From NCBI GenBank assembly GCA_014773175.1, contig VXCM01000989.1:539976-603975 (forward strand): 64,000 nt of DNA, in the 5' to 3' direction. The stretch is from Lucifuga dentata (taxonomy: Eukaryota; Chordata; Actinopteri; Ophidiiformes; Bythitidae). The notes under the pieces are model-generated. The model did no database searches, was not told the origin of the DNA, and was given only the letters and a program-made list of their open reading frames with translations. This document shows positions 33,154 through 64,000 of the stretch, piece by piece. Positions within the stretch are counted from its first letter, which is position 1. Each line of letters opens with the position of its first letter. The position numbers and the translations under genes are program-made.

Positions 33154-34256
33154 TGTTGTCATGTGATTTGTGAGGAGCTGCTCTTTAATGTGTGGGACAA
33201 AAAGGTCCCATGTTTGACTTAATTTCATGGATGGTACAGTCTGTAATCCAAATGCAAACAAAAGGGTCACCCCACCACCAAAACCCATTTATGTAAATTT
33301 AGATTTTAATGTTGCAGAAAAACATCTTAACATTCTTTGCACCATGTCCTCCTGCTATTCAGTATACTTTTGGAGAAGTTCAGCTTAGTTCATGATGAGC
33401 CAGAGGGGTTTTTCACTTTCCTCTGACAGCCGTCACTCTCCTGCAGAGACTGTCCCAATGATAAAGTTAAATCAGCTTCATATGGCTCTTTTTAATGTCT
33501 GCTAATGAATAGTTCACGCAGAGCCTTGTTTGCCTGGTGATTAATCCTTTTACAGTGGCAGTGATTTATGTTCCCATTCCTCTGCTGCTGAGTGAGCAAA
33601 AGGCTGCTGAATGGTTTATATAGAAGTGGTTCAGTGGATTTGTCTGCGACCTAAAAGGTTCTCACAGAGTCAATCTAGAGGCAGACTGTTATTTATCTTT
33701 TGATCTTTATTCATCCAGTGGAATTTATTAGCACACATGCTCTTTTTTTCCATACTGACTTTCTTTACAACAATATACACTAACATTTGGATGTTGCCCA
33801 GAAAACTAGAATCTTCTGTAGCTTCTCCCACTGAGCACTCCACTGGAGCTGCTGCTTAATGATTCCTCACAAGTGGCTGATAAAAGAAAATAGAGCGTTT
33901 CTCATTCACTTTCAGTGCTGCTGAGAATCCAGCTGATCAAAACCTAAAAGCAGATAATGATGAACAAGCAGAAAGGAGTCTCTTAGCATTGGAGTGTTTG
34001 TGAGTAATGATGAAAGTCGAGCCTTCAGAATTTTAAATACATATTTCCAAACCTCACGGAGAGAAAGATAAGACACTTACTAGTAAACATTATCCAATTA
34101 ACTCTGCAGTCTTCACTATCTAACCATCTGCTCCACGGATTTATCCTCTGTCAAGACTGAGAAGGCTACTGTTCACTGAATCTGTTTATCATAGATGTGC
34201 CTTGTTATTAACAGGTGAGATGCTTCATGTCCCTCAGTAATTGGATCCCGGTGTGC

Positions 34257-34295
<39 letters not shown>

Positions 34296-34348
34296 TGTGT
34301 AAGCCAGAGAGAGAGAGAGAGGGAGAGAGAGAGAGAGAGAGAGAGAGA
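34257..34348 (+). repeat. (GT)n followed by (GA)n
   Basis: Compound dinucleotide repeat between the two genes. Confidence 0.92.
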
Positions 34349-34637
34349 AAGAAGATGTGTGTCCCTGTAGGCAGGCTGAGCTGTTTTGCATTCAGATTCG
34401 TGATTCGTGGATCCTGAATGATGGGTCAAAGTGCAGGTGCAAGTACCAGACACAGTCTGTATCAATATAATGTTCATTCCCTGTAGTCTGGCTTTTTGTA
34501 CAGCTTGGCTTTGCTTGCACTTTGTCCTGATGTGAGAAATGTGTGGTGAAAATTGATGAACAAATGAACAATTTTAGAAGGAAGGGGAGGAAGACAGGAA
34601 AAATCAAACAAGGAACAAATACAGTGAGAACAACTAA

Positions 34638-34640
<3 letters not shown>

Positions 34641-34677
<37 letters not shown>
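34641..34677 (+). repeat. (GA)n microsatellite
   Basis: About 18 GA units. Confidence 0.93.
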
Positions 34678-34678
<1 letters not shown>

Positions 34679-35199
34679 AAAGTAGAAGTGTGTATCCAGG
34701 CTGATCTACAGTGTTTCTTTGCTGTGACCAGAGCAGGTTATCTGAGAGCACTTTGGGGATTTGAGGAGACAACCACTGAGGTGAATCAGTTTGTGCCACT
34801 TAAATAAAACCAGTATTGTGTGAGAACTCAATGGATAGTTAAGTCTTGCAGTGTTGTTGTATTCTCTGCAAATACTGCAAAAATCACTGCCAAAATCAGG
34901 AGCAGCACATCTCAATTTATGTTAGTTTATTCTAAAAATAAATAAATAAATAAATAGAAAAAAAGGAAAAAAAGACAGCATTCATCACTTTCCATATGTC
35001 TTTATATCTGTAAAGCAGGTAAACATTTCAATATTTGTTTTGCATTTCAAACAATTAATCTGAAAAAGAAAATGAAATGTGTCTATGTTTGCAGTACATA
35101 AGCTCCAAAAATAAAACAGAATATTTTTTCCATTTTAACAGTCAGTTACTTACATTATCCAAAGACTGCTTTTCAAAGGATAGATGGAATAATGTCGGG

Positions 35200-36489
35200 A
35201 GAGGGGGGTGGGGTGGCCAAGCATTTATTTATTAGTTCATTTATTTATTTGTGTGACATAAAAGTCATAGATAACTGTCTGCTGCTATCTAGAGTGAGAT
35301 CAAATGTTGCTTCACAGCCACACTGGGAATATCCCATGGGCAGCTGTTAGATTTTTTTCAGTGTCTGGGCATTGAAATCACAGTGTCACACCAGAGAAAA
35401 TGGGTAAAATACAACAGATACAACTTTTGTCTTCATATTTGAGTGTAGACCATGACATATAATACACACAAGGGACAGACACTGTGAAATCTGACCATTC
35501 ATTGCACCATATGCTTGCAAATACTGTCATTGTGAAAGGGGAAGTTATATCTGTAAATCCTCCAAAACACACATTATGTATCCCAACTCCTTTTTAAAAT
35601 ATTTCTTCTTATTTATCCTATACGGCATTATTCATCTTCACTACACCCTTTAAATTATTGCTTTAGTAAGCACAAACAAGGATTATCCACTTTATCTCAG
35701 TGTATCGTGGATCCATTCTTTTAATAAAAGTCTACAGTTACATTGTACACAGATCTACAGTGTATTTAATCTACAACGCTCATTATTATATATTTCACCA
35801 CTGAGATATTGCAGATCAGTCACAATACAAAAGACTGTGGGAATGACATTCAATTTAAGAACTGTTTAGGTGTTGTATTTGTATACCAATACACTATGGA
35901 TATTCCAAAACAAATGTCCTGAGAAGAGAATCCGCTGTTATTTGCAGGTGAGAAAATGATTCAGATTGAGTTGTTGTAGTAGCTACAAAGCAAAAAGAAC
36001 ACCATGAGTGGAGACTAATTCATTTGGATCTAGTGGCCAAATGGTGGTGCTACATGTAAACTTCTTTTCAACCTTAACTCATGACAAGATCTGCATGTTG
36101 TCAGCTTCACTGGATTCAGCTTAAAATCACCTAAACCCCTGTCATTGCATTCTAAATAAGACAGTAAACCAAAAGCATTGCTGTGATGTCACCAACAGTC
36201 CTACGTCTTCACTGGGGTTGTGAATCTTGCTTCTTGTCGCTATGTTACAGTGGGTGCCCCCACCTTGAGCAGGGCTTTGTCTCTGTCTCAGTGTCTGTAA
36301 ACCAGATGGGCCATGTTGAAAAAGAATCTTCCAGACTGTTTGGCATGTAGTCTATAGGCTTGTCCTTCTCCCCTTTCACTTGTTGATTCTCCGCTCACAT
36401 ATCTGAAGACAGCAGCTCCTCCATGGCTCCTGGAGACGTATTGTGACAGAAGATGAAGGAAAGTGCTGCCAAATGCTTCCAGGGATGAG
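35200..36489 (-). other. samd10: Probable SAMD10 3' UTR
   Basis: Follows the SAMD10 stop. No coding signal on either strand. Minus-strand AATAAA candidates occur in the TTTATT-rich stretch at about 35223-35252 (plus strand), which could end the transcript. Extent is inferred; RNA evidence is needed. Confidence 0.4.
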
Positions 36490-61590
<25,101 letters not shown>

Positions 61591-61741
61591 CTGGAAAGAG
61601 AGGCGGCAAGTGGAGGAGGGGAAAAAAGAAAGAGAGAGAGAGAGAAAGACAGAGACAAGCAGAGAGAGAAGGACAAAGATTGATAAGTACTTACTTTGTA
61701 TTCTCATTTAGTACATTTACTTAAACTTTCATTATACTTAC

Positions 61742-61826
61742 ACAGTAAATTTTGCTGTGTTGAATTAACACTATAAGAGTTGAACGGGACCAAATAGTAT
61801 TAATTCAACACAGCAAAATTTACTGT
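61742..61826. repeat. Perfect hairpin, 27-base arms, 31-base loop
   Basis: 61742-61768 (ACAGTAAATTTTGCTGTGTT and seven more bases) is the exact reverse complement of 61800-61826. May be a tiny palindromic MITE. Lies about 150 bases upstream of SAMD10 exon 2. Confidence 0.9.
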
Positions 61827-61854
61827 TTAGGTTAAAACTTTGACTATATTCCAG

Positions 61855-62275
61855 TTAAGGCAATAAATAGATTTATTTGTTTAGTTTATTTATAATTCAT
61901 TTATTTAGTTTATTTATTTATTTTTATTTATTTATTTAGATAAATAGAAACTGCATCATGTATACACTATAATTAGAATAAAATCAGCATAAATTGGAAT
62001 AAGCTTACTCAGAATAATAGAACTTGATTTAAAATTTTGCAATTGTAAATCAATTTATTCGGCCATGTAAATGTCATAATAGTAGTAAGCCACCTCCACA
62101 TGCATTTCCTCACCTGACAGACCCGCTGCATGCTCTGATTACGTAATGTGTCATACTGTATATAATCTGCAAACCACGGAATCCTATTAATTCTGTCCAT
62201 TTATTCATTTTACCCACATTGTGGCCTTAATCGCAATATACTCAGAGTGTATAGAGTGCATGTAAACATACAAAC
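61855..62275. mobile_element. Inverted-end repeat family, copy C
   Basis: Left end AGTTAAGGCAATAAATAG, inverted right end GATTAAGGCCACAATG. Shares interior words with the copy at 39390 and with the pieces around 28160-28230 and 28790-29000. Contains a TTTATTTA-rich expansion. Non-coding. Confidence 0.45.
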
Positions 62276-63704
62276 TGTTTGAGAAGCTTTCATCCAAAGT
62301 ATCCAGAAAGTGAGCAAAAAAAAAAAAATCACTGGTATAGTCCTTTAACATGCTGCATAAAGCTCTCATAAAGCTACAAACAGATGGCTAGTTTGGTGAT
62401 GTGGTGGGCAGCAATGCTGCTCCATTGTGATTTCCAATTATGCTCATATCTAATGAGGGAATGAAAAATTCTTGGAATTGTCTCTGTTGTGAGATTAATC
62501 CTTGATTATTTAAATCCTATCATGAATATTTTATTTTTTTTCCTTCTGTTCTTGTTCTGTTCTTAGATGGTGCCAGTGATGGGGAAGTAATTGTTACTGC
62601 AGGGTTGCATTAAGAGACAGAGGACATCTTTCTGGAGTTCACCACAACATTATGAAACTATTTCATGGTTGATCTTTGTCAGCCTGAGCGGATCTATACA
62701 TCCATAACGAAGCACTCCAGCTTCTGCTAACGTGAATAATAAAGGGAGACAGAGTGCATGCCAGCCATACACAATAGAAAGGAAAGGAGAGGAGCAGAGG
62801 CCAATGTGAGTGAGATAAAGAGGAATGTAGAAAGAGACAGTGAGATTGAGGGAGAATTACTGTAGATAGAGCTTAAAAGCAGAACACGCCATAAATGTTG
62901 CATTCAGTGCTTTTGGAGGTACAGAAGATGTAAAGATTTTTAATATGAAAAGTCTCTTTACAACAGAACAATGTCAGGAAAATTCTTTCAGAAAATCCTT
63001 ATTTACCCTCCCAGGAATGACTCAGTCTCATTGGGGACCAGATTAAAAAAGACATTGGATTAATTTAAACACTCCATGCAAAGTTACATTAGGTCTTATC
63101 AGTGTACTCATCCATTTGTATACATAAGTGATTGCTTTCTTCACACAGTTAACCTCTTAATATACCTGTTGGATTTTTTGCAGATATAGAGATAACCTTG
63201 TTTTCTATTTGTTCTATGTTCCCTTCAAACAAGCGGTGCTCCAGTCCAACATAAGGGAGGGATCTAAGACAGAAAGTGCACTCTTGACAACAACCAAAAA
63301 AAAAGTATTCCAGTGATGTGTGCAAGGTAAACAGCAAAATGAAAAAAGAGCCAAGTAGGTTATCTAAGAAGTGCACTTTCAAAAAATACATGGAAGTAAA
63401 ACAAACAAATAAAAGCTGTCGTTCTGTCAACAATGGAAGACACAACAACATTTTGTCTGCTGAATGCTGCAGAGGGAAGGGAGATCAGTGGAGAGATGCT
63501 GTGACAGCTGAGGCTTGTGGGAAAAACAAGGGTGCAGATGAGGAGAGCATGAAAAAACACTTTTTCCTCAACCCACAAGTCTGTTCAGGTGAGCAGCAGT
63601 GAATACAGAGTTCATGCAGCCATGATGGAGGAATGAAAAAGAGTGGAGACACCTGTCAGGAAACATTGATGTGTAGCCTTTTCTACTTCTCTTCCTACGC
63701 ATCC

Positions 63705-63708
<4 letters not shown>

Positions 63709-63767
<59 letters not shown>
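63709..63767 (+). repeat. (CT)n microsatellite
   Basis: About 29 CT units near the right end of the window. Confidence 0.95.
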
Positions 63768-63769
<2 letters not shown>

Positions 63770-64000
63770 GTCTTGCTCCTTCTTTTCCCATATGTTAGTT
63801 TTGCATCTTCTGAAACAGCCACATCTTTCTTCTTTCCCCGCTCTCTCTCTCTCTCTCTCTGCCTGTCTGTCTCTCACTGGCTGTCAGGTTCTTGGGGTNC
63901 CCCGCTCTCTCTCTCTCTCTCTCTGCCTGTCTGTCTCTCACTGGCTGTCAGGTTCTTGGGGTCGTCAGGACAAACCAAACCCGGCCCTGACATAATTACT

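Larger units (their letters stand above)
31930..35200. other. Intergenic spacer between ZNF512B and SAMD10
   Basis: No coding exon, RNA gene or clear transposon seen. Contains the two CTCF-like motifs, a (GT)n plus (GA)n block at 34257-34348 and a (GA)n block at 34641-34677. The stretch 33400-33680 is non-repetitive with many homeodomain-like TAAT and TTAAT words. Confidence 0.6.
61591..64000 (-). other. samd10: Upstream of SAMD10 exon 2, probably intron 1
   Basis: No sequence resembling SAMD10 exon 1 (the conserved MFTEL start) was found, so exon 1 probably lies beyond the window. Contains a 27-base-arm hairpin (61742-61826), a repeat-family copy (61855-62275) and (CT)n tracts near the right end. 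Confidence 0.55.

Noticed and set aside
62336..62356. GGTATAGTCCTTTAA, like the right end of the TTAA element
   Set aside because: No matching left end or inverted arm within 1 kb; a lone short match.

Overview
The window looks like a teleost fish nuclear genome scaffold. It is AT-rich and dense in (CA)n, (GA)n and poly-A/T tracts. It carries Tc1-like, TTAA-flanked and L2-like transposon remnants of fish type, and its genes are split into many short exons by GT-AG introns. Two vertebrate genes can be read with confidence, both on the minus strand and head to tail. No bacterial features, CRISPR array, rRNA or convincing tRNA was seen.

Gene 1 (5312..29182, probable 5' UTR exons out to about 31.9 kb) is the fish orthologue of ZNF512B. 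Sixteen coding exons were assigned by hand from homology, GT/AG sites and reading phase. They join without a frame break into 852 codons plus stop. The protein has four pairs of zinc fingers (a C-C-H-C finger followed by a C2H2 finger), an RRKQ-type NuRD/RBBP4-binding motif, basic AT-hook-like patches near both ends, a long Lys/Glu/Arg-rich stretch and a fish poly-Ser/Asn tract. The start codon is not resolved. A base reading N lies beside the first recognisable coding exon.

Gene 2 (36490..61590, first exon not found in the window) is the orthologue of SAMD10, a small SAM-domain protein. Four of its exons are present, ending in a 23-base coding piece. ZNF512B and SAMD10 are also same-strand neighbours on human chromosome 20q13.33, so the gene order is old.

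Layout. 1-1.9 kb: transposon remnants and an inverted pair of ZNF143-like sites. 1.9-5.3 kb: probably ZNF512B 3' UTR and flank. 5.3-19.5 kb: ZNF512B exons 2-16, whose introns hold three copies of one TTAA-flanked inverted-repeat element. 19.5-29 kb: large intron 1. 29-31.9 kb: first exons and promoter. 32-36.4 kb: intergenic, with two CTCF-like sites. 36.5-61.6 kb: SAMD10 with large repeat-filled introns. 61.6-64 kb: upstream part of SAMD10, probably intron 1.

The assembly has one run of 96 N and many single N. Seven of the single N sit exactly between two identical 56-67 base copies, which look like unmerged contig ends rather than real duplications. The most interesting leads are the TTAA-flanked element family, the spliced NuRD motif beside a 100-base intron, the paired-finger architecture with matching intron positions, and several near-perfect hairpins.
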